A DNA stretch of 7,460 nt from Coxiellaceae bacterium (GTDB lineage: Bacteria > Pseudomonadota > Gammaproteobacteria > GCA-013414725): positions 851,963-859,422 of the forward strand of contig CP058706.1 in the NCBI GenBank assembly GCA_013414725.1, written 5' to 3'. Each line of letters begins with the position of its first letter. Within the stretch, counting starts at the first letter, position 1. The position numbers and the translations under genes were made by a program. Below the pieces are notes generated by a model. That model searched no databases. It had not been told where the DNA came from and worked only from the letters and a program-made list of their open reading frames with translations. Below are positions 1-6,038 of the stretch, one piece after another.

Positions 1-411
1 TTTTTAACACAAGCAGCAGCGCCTTATTTAACCCAGCAGCGTGGCAATGTTGTTAATATTACGGACATTCATGCTGAAAGACCATTACAAGGTTATCCTG
101 TTTATTCTATTGCAAAAGCGGGATTAGCCATGTTGACACGGTCGTTGGCTAAAGAATTGGCGCCAGCAGTGCGTGTTAACGCTGTTGCACCAGGCAACAT
201 TCTTTGGCCAGAAGGCAAAAATGTATTGACGCCAGATCAACAGCAACGTTTGCTTAATAAGATTCCATTACACCAACAAGGCACACCAGAAGATATTGCC
301 AAAGCCGTGTGGTATTTATTACATGAGGCGACTTATACCACGGGACAAATTCTCGCCATTGATGGGGGCGTTCATTGTCTTTGTAATATGTTCCGAGCGG
401 ATGAGTCTTAA
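1..411 (+). CDS. Pteridine reductase (SDR family), C-terminal part, 5' end outside window
   Basis: NADPH-dependent short-chain dehydrogenase that reduces dihydropterins (biopterin/monapterin/folate type) in the cytosol. The frame is open from base 1, so the N-terminal Rossmann half with the cofactor-binding glycines is missing. Visible: Asp in NITDIHAERP, then 13 residues later Tyr of YSIAK with the catalytic Lys four further on. The Asp-x12-Tyr-x3-Lys spacing is that of PTR1-type pteridine reductases, where Asp replaces the usual SDR serine. VRVNAVAPGNILWPEG and TTGQILAIDGG are also typical of the family; the family includes E. coli FolM. The ATG at 130 is internal and not a start. The printed C-terminus (GGVHCLCNMFRADES) is atypical. 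One more G in the G5 run at 364-368 gives DGGRSLSL and a TAA at 384-386, which I take to be the true end. Family assignment is firm; exact substrate is not. Confidence 0.87.
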   Translation, partial: FLTQAAAPYLTQQRGNVVNITDIHAERPLQGYPVYSIAKAGLAMLTRSLAKELAPAVRVNAVAPGNILWPEGKNVLTPDQQQRLLNKIPLHQQGTPEDIAKAVWYLLHEATYTTGQILAIDGGVHCLCNMFRADES

Positions 412-437
412 TAGGTGTAAGGGGTATAGCATCCGCT
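396..437. repeat. Inverted repeat between convergent genes
   Basis: AGCGGATG at 396-403 is mirrored by CATCCGCT at 430-437, a perfect 8-bp stem with a 26-base loop. It lies between the convergent pteridine reductase and the giant minus-strand gene, where a bidirectional terminator would be expected. No T-run follows the stem on either strand, so a classical intrinsic terminator is not supported. It overlaps the last codons of the printed reductase frame but lies beyond the corrected stop at 386. Confidence 0.3.
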
Positions 438-448
438 TCAAGCATAGT

Positions 449-832
449 TTAAGTACTGAAGTTGTTATTGTTAGTCGTGTCTTGAGTTGTATTTTGTGGT
501 GGCTTTTCCCCTAATAGAAAACTACGGTTTTCTGTTTTGCTTACTTTGGTGTCTTTCCAGCTTTGAGTGGTTGTAGTAGTGCTGACAGTTGCTGGCGTCT
601 TGGGCAATTCAATTGGGCTTCTTCGGACACCTTTTGGATTTGATTTTAGCCAACTTGTGATGCCAGAATAATTGGCTGGTTTTTCTTGATCAAAAACAAG
701 GGTTTCAAGTTGAATAACAGGCCTTCTCATGAATGGGTCTGGACTTTGATTATTATTGAGACGTTCTTGTAATGTTAATTCGTCTTCATCAGTTGAGCTC
801 GCTTCACTTGAAGTTTGGCTTTGTTGATTTTT
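449..832 (-). CDS. Giant-protein fragment 13: low-complexity C-terminal tail
   Basis: Frame open from about 832, with an internal ATG at 730 that lacks a ribosome binding site. It starts NQQSQTSSEASSTDEDEL, continues LQERLNNNQSPDPFMRRP, and contains VSTTTTTQSW and a final NTTQDTTNNNNFST. Rich in Thr, Ser, Asn, Gln and Pro, with an acidic patch near its start: probably disordered. Disordered polar C-termini are common in type IV-secreted proteins, but no specific signal is established here. The stop at 449 is the true end of the giant gene. Confidence 0.55.
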   Translation of the reverse strand, partial: KNQQSQTSSEASSTDEDELTLQERLNNNQSPDPFMRRPVIQLETLVFDQEKPANYSGITSWLKSNPKGVRRSPIELPKTPATVSTTTTTQSWKDTKVSKTENRSFLLGEKPPQNTTQDTTNNNNFST

Positions 833-1611
833 AAGGCATTAAACCGAAGCGCAATGGCATTAATCAACTCATTAAATATGTTTTCATAATATCGGCAAGT
901 AAGATTAGCCTTAAGGCCGACAATGATTTTTATTTGATTTCCTTCTGGAGCTAATCGTGCCGAAACAAAAATCTCTCTATCAAAAAATTGTTTGCCAAAA
1001 TCATTAATGAATTTCTGCATTAATTTTATATTGTTTTCCGCGTATGTCTCAAACGCCAGCTCGGCAGTGTTGTCGCTGATGTTGTATTTGATTTCAGGGT
1101 GTTTGTATTGATCAAGCTGAGAAAACCAGTCTTTGAAGCTAAGGCTGGTTTTTTCAAACACCAGTGAGAAAATATGAGAATTACTTACAATAAATAAATC
1201 GCCATTAGATGCTAATTGGGCATATTTTATGGCTTCGCCAGGCACTCCTGTCAGAGTAATGAATTTGCTTAGAGGGATATTGTATATTTCTACCATAACT
1301 TGATTGTTTTGATTGCTGTTGCTGGGGCTGCTACTGGTGATGCATGCAAGCAACTCGCTATCTTGAACTTTGACCGCATGTAATAGCTGTTTGTTTGATA
1401 GTTCCCGCTGGCCTGATAGAATCAAGTGGTTGTTATGGGGTGAGTATTGCCATTGTTTGATGTCTTGCTTAGAGACTGTGACAATGCTGCCATTGGACAT
1501 TGTGATGATGCTGATAAATTCAGAATTGTGTAATTTAAACGCCTTCTTTTGTTCAGGATTGCTAAGTTGACGGCATGTTAATACACCTGCTTCATCACCT
1601 ATCAGCAGCAA
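775..1611 (-). CDS. Giant-protein fragment 12: propeller blades 4-7 and C-terminal alpha/beta domain
   Basis: Frame of 278 codons; ATG at 1611 is internal (IKCLAFEQDL in frame upstream). Blades: IKCLAFEQDLLLIGDEAGVL; FISIITMSNGSIVTVSKQDI with KQWQY; LLHAVKVQDSELLACITSSS to VMVEIYNIPLSKFITL; IKYAQLASNGDLFIVSNSHI with FSLVFEKTSLSF. After about residue 165 comes an alpha/beta segment: AELAFETYAENNIKLMQKF, FGKQFFDREIFVSARLAPEG, NQIKIIVGLKANLTCRYYE, IFNELINAIALRFNALK. One added base in the T5 run 828-832 turns the printed end into KNQQSQTSSEASSTDEDEL and joins fragment 13. Confidence 0.6.
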   Translation of the reverse strand: MLLIGDEAGVLTCRQLSNPEQKKAFKLHNSEFISIITMSNGSIVTVSKQDIKQWQYSPHNNHLILSGQRELSNKQLLHAVKVQDSELLACITSSSPSNSNQNNQVMVEIYNIPLSKFITLTGVPGEAIKYAQLASNGDLFIVSNSHIFSLVFEKTSLSFKDWFSQLDQYKHPEIKYNISDNTAELAFETYAENNIKLMQKFINDFGKQFFDREIFVSARLAPEGNQIKIIVGLKANLTCRYYENIFNELINAIALRFNALKINKAKLQVKRAQLMKTN

Positions 1612-1639
1612 ATCTTGTTCAAATGCGAGACATTTGATG

Positions 1640-2056
1640 TCTGAGTATATGTCAGGAATAAACGTTTCTTTTGTTCTTATTGTCTCTTATAAACAATTGA
1701 CTTTTTACTGTAATAACAATCCAGTAATGTTGGTAAACATGGATTGATTGTATGTCGTTTTCTAAGGCGAATAGAGGTTTATTTTTTCCAAGGTGATATA
1801 AATTCTTGCCTTTGGCAATTAAAATTTGCCCGTTCTCATCGAAAGTAAAAGCAGTGATTTTGTTTGAATTATCTTGGTGTAAAGTTTGTTCGTTTGAGCG
1901 TCGGTCGTAACAAATAATTTTTCGTCACTCAGATAATAAAGCCGGTCGTCAGGGCCAAATTCTGCTTGTTCTATTCGCTTGTTACTGAACGAAGATACCG
2001 TATTGCTATGTTTATATGAAGTGTAATTGGCGAAGAAAATCGTCTTAGGTGAAGCA
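1640..2056 (-). CDS. Giant-protein fragment 11: propeller blades 1-3, in two frames, no start codon of its own
   Basis: Coding sequence hidden between fragments 10 and 12. From 2056 to about 1920 it reads FANYTSYKHSNTVSSFSNKR and FGPDDRLYYLSDEK. One added base in the T5 run 1918-1922 then gives IICYDRRSNEQTLHQDNSNK, ITAFTFDENGQILIAKGKNL and IQSIHVYQHYWIVITVKSQL. These are three WD40-like blades. A lesion at 1665-1672 (one A removed, or one added in each of two runs) continues as FIPDIYSDIKCLAFEQDLLL into fragment 12. Confidence 0.55.
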
Positions 2057-2807
2057 AAATATCATACTTTTGTATTAGTTGGATAATGAGTGCGGCATTG
2101 GTATGGGAATAGCCTTGTAAATATAAATTTTCAAAATCAAGCCCATGCCGCAAAATTCGCCATGCTTGTTCTGTTGAAATGTTGGTGCCTGAAAATATTA
2201 ACCGACTATCAGTTGTGACCAGTGATTGGCTATCGGCCAGTGTCCAATTTAATTGTTGCTGTATATGGGCAGCCCATAATAGGGCATGTGAGTTATTGCT
2301 ATTTAAATCGCTTTTGTAGTGCGCCAGTCTTTTCATTGATCTCAAAATTTGAGTGCGGGACAATTCCTTGAAATTAGGGCAGCTTTTAATTTCAACGGAT
2401 TCTAATTTATCAAATGAGGAAATAGTTAAACTTGTCAACTCTGGCAAGTTCTCTAATTTGAGTAATTCAGGTTGTTGTATGGAAAATGATTTAATTCTTA
2501 TGCCAGACAAGGTAAGTTGGTCAACGGTAAATGAAATGGGTTCGTGATCAATCAAACTATTGTTTTTAATTAACTCAAATGATGACAAAGATGAACTCAA
2601 GGCACTTAGCGGAGATACAGAAAACCTTTTAGATGCCCTAGCCAAAGGCAAGCGCTCGGGGCTTTGATTGCCTTCTTTTCTAGGAGGGTCGATTTTAATT
2701 AATGATAACACTTTTAGATTCGGACATTTCTTGATAATTTTCGTAATTAACTCAGTGTTTAGTCGGTGGCTTTCAATTTCCAAAGCGTGTAGTTCATTAT
2801 GCAACAT
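1971..2807 (-). CDS. Giant-protein fragment 10: leucine-rich-repeat-like region
   Basis: Frame of 278 codons; the ATG at 2807 is internal, with NDLLD in frame before it. LRR-type units are visible: ELHALEIESHRLNTELITKI then KKCPNLKVLSLIKID; FTVDQLTLSGIRIKSFSI, PELLKLENLPELTSLTISSF and DKLESVEIKSCPNFKELS. After these comes a helical stretch, AHIQQQLNWTLADSQSLVTT, and NLYLQGYSHTNAALIIQLIQ. Real sequence ends near 2056: one added base in the A4 run 2056-2059 gives KYDIFASPKTIFFANYTSYK, so the last ~28 printed residues are out of frame. Confidence 0.6.
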   Translation of the reverse strand: MLHNELHALEIESHRLNTELITKIIKKCPNLKVLSLIKIDPPRKEGNQSPERLPLARASKRFSVSPLSALSSSLSSFELIKNNSLIDHEPISFTVDQLTLSGIRIKSFSIQQPELLKLENLPELTSLTISSFDKLESVEIKSCPNFKELSRTQILRSMKRLAHYKSDLNSNNSHALLWAAHIQQQLNWTLADSQSLVTTDSRLIFSGTNISTEQAWRILRHGLDFENLYLQGYSHTNAALIIQLIQKYDILLHLRRFSSPITLHINIAIRYLRSVTSE

Positions 2808-2809
2808 GT

Positions 2810-3064
2810 CTAATAAGTCATTTTCGGTGATATCAACTTTGTTGAAACGTGATAGTTTAAGATTATTGATGGGCCCATTTTTAGTGCCATTAAAATTTGA
2901 GCTTGATACTCTGCTGGAAGAGATTCAATGTTTGTTTTGTCGAGAATTATTTGTCTATACTTTGCCATGATTTCGTCGTAAATCTGCGTATTTCCTTGCT
3001 CTAGCATTTTAACGCACTCATCAATCCGGCTTGCATCCCGAGTCAGCTTGTCAAGATATTTCAA
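2810..3064 (-). CDS. Giant-protein fragment 9: linker and first LRR-type unit
   Basis: Printed frame from a TTG at 3064, but the coding frame is open upstream to about 3238 (WNSLTKSHNLSNNNNTLQRY, then FHQPVTGRKSSTTLVAQRA and SIDEALKYLDKLTRDASR). A further break at 3238-3241 links it to fragment 8. The region is a polar, Asn/Ser-rich linker followed by helices, ending in LPAEYQAQILMALK. One added base in the T5 run 2878-2882 changes the meaningless tail (MGPSIILNYHVS...) to NGPINNLKLSRFNKVDITEN, the first leucine-rich-type strand. Confidence 0.5.
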   Translation of the reverse strand: MKYLDKLTRDASRIDECVKMLEQGNTQIYDEIMAKYRQIILDKTNIESLPAEYQAQILMALKMGPSIILNYHVSTKLISPKMTY

Positions 3065-3266
3065 TGCTTCATCAATAGAAAGAGGTCTGTCAGCAATTTG
3101 AGAAGATTTGGTAATGGCTCTTTGAGCAACTAAAGTCGTTGAGCTCTTTCTGCCAGTGACAGGTTGGTGAAAATGTAAATAGCGTTGTAAGGTATTATTA
3201 TTGTTGCTGAGATTGTGGGATTTTGTAAGGGAATTCCAAAAGTTTTATTGGAGTTTTTAATAAACC

Positions 3267-3689
3267 CTAACAGAGAAAACCTTTATTTTCATGGGCGTAT
3301 TTTTTTATATCGTGTAGCACGTTGTGCATGAAGGCCAGATGGCTTTGCGATAAGATAGTGCGCAATGGTTGTTCTGTGGGATTAGACAAGAAGGCTTTTG
3401 ATTGTTCTACAGCATCTTTCAACCAAATGAGCCAAAGATGCAGTAAGCCATCAAAATCAAGATTGCATAAGTCATCATAGTATGAAGGCAACAACCGATT
3501 TTTCGCATGTGGTAAAAAGAAGACAACTGAATCAATCAATATTTTGGGCTCACCACTCGAATCAGTTTGGAATAGTTCGTTGGTTGTTTCAGCATTGCTG
3601 ATAGGGAGGATTTCAATATTTTCGCCATTTTGCTTATAGATAAACTGTTGGGGAGTGTGTGCAATTTGTAATGTGATTAAATCGATCAA
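3267..3689 (-). CDS. Giant-protein fragment 8: second half of degenerate kinase-like module
   Basis: Frame of 140 codons, open upstream as GDVGQLLIVALIDLITLQIA. Then HTPQQFIYKQNGENIEILPI leads into SNAET, VVFFLPHAKNRLLP, LLHLWLIWLKDAVEQSKAFL and LAFMHNVLHDIKKYAHE. In homologues as I remember them the matching positions are a catalytic-loop-like DGKPDNYI and a metal-binding IDND. Here they read TPQQFI and ISNA, so the acidic and Asn residues are missing and the module looks catalytically dead. It ends in TAG at 3267-3269; an added base in the A4 run 3276-3279 continues as GFSLLGFIKNSNK. Confidence 0.5.
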   Translation of the reverse strand: MIDLITLQIAHTPQQFIYKQNGENIEILPISNAETTNELFQTDSSGEPKILIDSVVFFLPHAKNRLLPSYYDDLCNLDFDGLLHLWLIWLKDAVEQSKAFLSNPTEQPLRTILSQSHLAFMHNVLHDIKKYAHENKGFLC

Positions 3690-3909
3690 TGCGACGATAA
3701 GTAGTTGACCGACGTCTCCTTTTTTTCAATAAATTATCTTCATTGATAACCTCAATTAGGCTGTTTCCGGATAGATGTTCTGTCAGTAAAATAGTGACTG
3801 ATGTTTGATTAGGAGCTGTGATTTTGCCATAGATCGCAAATAATGAGGTATGTTTTTGGTCAATTTTGAGTGATTGTAGTAGATGATTATATAACCAACG
3901 ATAAGACAA
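3634..3909 (-). CDS. Giant-protein fragment 7: first half of degenerate kinase-like module
   Basis: Frame from a TTG at 3909 that is not a real start; it is open upstream (NPLNELSYRW). It reads HTSLFAIYGKITAPNQTSV and ILLTEHLSGNSLIEVINED, which I compare with the hinge-like segment between the lobes of kinase-like modules ('...sq.v.G.nL.e.l...'). True sequence ends at the A7 run on the coding strand (plus 3720-3726). Removing one base gives LLKKGDVGQLLIVALIDLI and enters fragment 8, so the Arg-rich KKRRRRSTTYRRIDRF stretch is an out-of-frame artefact, not a basic motif. Confidence 0.5.
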   Translation of the reverse strand: MSYRWLYNHLLQSLKIDQKHTSLFAIYGKITAPNQTSVTILLTEHLSGNSLIEVINEDNLLKKRRRRSTTYRRIDRFNHITNCTHSPTVYL

Positions 3910-3914
3910 CTCAT

Positions 3915-4292
3915 TTAATGGATTTTAGGATCAAATACAATATCAAACTGGCCTGCATCAAAGCTAAAATGTTGGATTTGTTGTCTTGATGTATCAAGTT
4001 GGGACAAAGGAGATTCTGGTTTAAGATATCGTTTACCAATATGAGGTAATTCGATTATTGCTAAATTTGCATTAGTTAAGTCGTTGATTGGCAATGTCAA
4101 ATTATGTAATTTAGTATGCCAGCCAAGTTCATTAGTTAATTGTTTGAGTTGGGCCACTAGCTTGGGATGAGAATCAATCAGTTTGTCAAGTTTAGCAAAA
4201 AGTGTTGCTGGGTTGCAATGTGAGGCCCTCATAGTAAAAACTAAAAACTCAAATAAATCCCACCGTTCTTGGGTTAAGGCCATTTCAAGCAA
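3915..4292 (-). CDS. Giant-protein fragment 6: end of ankyrin-like repeats and entry to kinase-like module
   Basis: Frame of 125 codons whose ATG at 4292 is internal; upstream it reads FASIIPLFVRKGYLIDTVDP and QQQTLLEMALTQERWDLFEF, two further ankyrin-type helix pairs. A helical stretch with LAQLDK-like leucines follows, then a segment ending FSFDAGQFDIVFDPK. Adding one base to the T4 run 3923-3926 continues as DPKNPLNELSYRWLYNHLLQ in fragment 7. GQFDIVFDPKNPLNE resembles the opening of the kinase-like module in related giant proteins, from memory. Confidence 0.55.
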   Translation of the reverse strand: MLEMALTQERWDLFEFLVFTMRASHCNPATLFAKLDKLIDSHPKLVAQLKQLTNELGWHTKLHNLTLPINDLTNANLAIIELPHIGKRYLKPESPLSQLDTSRQQIQHFSFDAGQFDIVFDPKIH

Positions 4293-4378
4293 GGTCTGTT
4301 GCTGTATAGGATCAACTGTATCAATAAGGTAGCCCTTTCTAACGAAAAGTGGAATGATGCTGGCAAAATCCTGGTTTA

Positions 4379-4560
4379 CTAAAAAATGGGATGTGGTGTG
4401 GTTTGACTAATCGCAGTTTTTGGATGATCCAGTAAGGCTGCTAATTTTTTAACTTGAGCAGTCGTTACAAGGTGGTCCACTAAACAAGTGCCATTGCTTG
4501 ACATTTTTACATTGGGATTATGACGTGTCTGCTTTAATATGAATGCAAATAGATTACTTT
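4379..4560 (-). CDS. Giant-protein fragment 5: ankyrin-like repeat
   Basis: Short frame reading SNLFAFILKQTRHNPNVK, then NGTCLVDHLVTTAQVKKLAA and LLDHPKTAISQTTPHPIF, ending in TAG at 4379-4381. The pattern 'xLhxAhxxxxxxxhxxLLxxp' followed by a loop is that of a degenerate ankyrin repeat. Adding one base to the A6 run at 4381-4386 gives PIFLVNQDFASIIPLFVRKG, the next repeat, and joins fragment 6. The internal ATG at 4504 has no ribosome binding site. Confidence 0.5.
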
Positions 4561-5409
4561 CTCCTCTCTTCCAACGCTTTTGAGTAGAAATGTGAGTTTG
4601 GTGTCTGATATTCGCAAATTTTCAAGCAAAGGAAACTCAGCTTGAATTTTTACAACAACGCTCGTCAAGATTGCATCAGATACATTAGGATCATTGAGTA
4701 TTTTTAAAGTATGAATGTAGTTTTGCATGGCATCATGAATATGATGCAAACGGAATTCTAATGCCATCAGCATAGTGGTTTTAAACTGTGCTAAATGTTC
4801 CCGCAAAGTGGTTTTGGAATTGCTGCGGCCATCTTCCGCTTCAAGTGTAATGGTGTCGAGTTTGTCATTTAAGAGGTTTTCCAATACTAATTGACTGGAA
4901 GTCAACTCTTGAAATAGTTCTAATAAATCTAAACCATGGTCAGTTTGATGCTTGGGTCGAACAGTCTCTATGGCGTAATAAAGCACGGGCGAAAGTCTTA
5001 TTAAAATCTCTTTGTGGGTAACCGAATTTGATTTGATTAATCCGCGATATAAAGAGGTAAGTCGTGCTTGCCATGCGGAAATAAGCTCGTCACTCAGTTT
5101 AGGCCTTAAATCTAGATTAGGGTCCTCACAATAAAACGAAGCAGGATCTACTAACTGATTGGCAACTAAATAGGCCAGATTACCGTCCCAATGTTTGATG
5201 CTCGCCATGCAATTTAACATTCTGACTTCTGGTGTTTGGCGAATAAATTCCTGGCGAAAGCTGGGGTCGATGGCTGATTCAACGTTGCCTAATAATGCAT
5301 AATAAGTAGAGCCGGAAATATAATGAGAACCATCTTTGGATAAAATGATGGTTTCTGCCTGGTATTCATCACTATCGAAGCTGACGCTGTCCCATTCATG
5401 TTCGTTCAA
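4534..5409 (-). CDS. Giant-protein fragment 4: acidic and helical region before the ankyrin repeats
   Basis: Longest uninterrupted piece, 291 codons. The ATG at 5409 is internal, since the frame is open upstream (TSSHILNEHEWDSVSFDSDE). It begins with an acidic stretch, then TIILSKDGSHYISGSTYYAL, then IKHWDGNLAYLVANQLVDPA, followed by long amphipathic helices (LLELFQELTSSQLVLENLL, FRLHHIHDAMQNYIHTLKIL). No catalytic motif is visible and no family is recognised. The ending EKVIYLHSY is out of frame: one added base at 4558-4560 changes it to EKSNLFAFILKQ, entering the ankyrin-like segment. Confidence 0.55.
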   Translation of the reverse strand: MNEHEWDSVSFDSDEYQAETIILSKDGSHYISGSTYYALLGNVESAIDPSFRQEFIRQTPEVRMLNCMASIKHWDGNLAYLVANQLVDPASFYCEDPNLDLRPKLSDELISAWQARLTSLYRGLIKSNSVTHKEILIRLSPVLYYAIETVRPKHQTDHGLDLLELFQELTSSQLVLENLLNDKLDTITLEAEDGRSNSKTTLREHLAQFKTTMLMALEFRLHHIHDAMQNYIHTLKILNDPNVSDAILTSVVVKIQAEFPLLENLRISDTKLTFLLKSVGREEKVIYLHSY

Positions 5410-5456
5410 AATGTGGCTACTGGTGTTTGCTGGCTTATTATCTGTGCTGCCAATGA

Positions 5457-5750
5457 CTAAATGAAAGCATAAATTGCTGCTATAAGTTCGCGGCTGGTGG
5501 TTTTGTAAGAGACCTGATAAAAAAGCCTCAATTTTTCTGGCGCCCAGTCATTAAATACGGGATGCAGCTCTGTTAATTCGGTTTTGAGTTTCATTATATT
5601 TTCGATGCTATTGTTTAGCGCAAGCAAAGGCCAGTTATAGATAAAAGCGAGAATTTTCAAGGCCTCAGGGTAAAAGCGCTCATTAAAAACTTTTAATTTC
5701 AAAATTTGATTTTGAATATGATCGAAGTCGGGAATATGCCAATTGTCCAC
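5457..5750 (-). CDS. Giant-protein fragment 3: helical region
   Basis: Frame of 97 codons from a GTG at 5750. The GTG is not a credible start: the frame is open upstream through EELRSLIKQAFSPVLKLTN and joins fragment 2, and no ribosome binding site is present. Content is leucine/isoleucine-rich and predicted helical (HIQNQILKLKVFNERFYPEA, ALKILAFIYNWPLLAL). No recognised domain. The frame ends in TAG at 5457-5459; one added base in the A3 run at 5464-5466 continues as FHLVIGSTDNKPANTSSH into fragment 4. A break at the T4 run 5501-5504 also restores frame but gives less natural sequence. Confidence 0.5.
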   Translation of the reverse strand: MDNWHIPDFDHIQNQILKLKVFNERFYPEALKILAFIYNWPLLALNNSIENIMKLKTELTELHPVFNDWAPEKLRLFYQVSYKTTSRELIAAIYAFI

Positions 5751-5820
5751 ATTAGTTAATTTTAATACGGGCGAAAAAGCTTGTTTGATTAAGGAGCGGA
5801 GTTCTTCATAGTTTAGTTTT

Positions 5821-6038
5821 TTAAATCAATATTTTTTCTTCGATAAATTTATTATAGAAGTCATTGCTTTTTAATGCGCTGATTAAATTGAGGAATGAAT
5901 AATGCAAATTGCCTTGGGAAATTTTTTGAATACTCATTCGAAGATTGTACAGCTTCAGCAGTTGAAGAGTGTTAATTCCATCCTCTGTGTAGCTGATTTG
6001 TAAAGGCTTTTGGTAGACTGTTTCTGTGTTATTGAAAA
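5821..6038 (-). CDS. Giant-protein fragment 2: continuation of GGLHIK module
   Basis: Open frame without a start of its own, joining fragment 1 to fragment 3. It reads TVYQKPLQISYTEDGINTLQ and continues as LLKLYNLRMSIQKI to NDFYNKFIEEK, then meets TAA at 5821-5823. The PLQISYTEDGINTL segment parallels LLTEHLSGNSLIEV in the later kinase-like module, which suggests a second, divergent copy of the same strand-plus-helix element. The join downstream is restored either by one extra A in each of two A6 runs (5832-5837 and 5817-5822) or by removing one base at 5823-5825. Confidence 0.5.

Noticed and set aside
254..514. Open frames antisense (254-445) and in another frame (296-514) to the pteridine reductase
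   Set aside because: They overlap a well-supported SDR gene, have no ribosome binding site and encode no recognisable protein.
1370..2970. Plus-strand frames at 1370-1570, 2353-2547 and 2668-2970
   Set aside because: Shadows opposite the giant minus-strand gene; no domain content and composition typical of reverse-complement frames.
3680..3720. Arg-rich motif KKRRRRSTTYRR as a nuclear localisation or nucleic-acid binding signal
   Set aside because: It is produced by reading past the A7-run frameshift; the repaired frame reads KKGDVGQLLIVALI instead.
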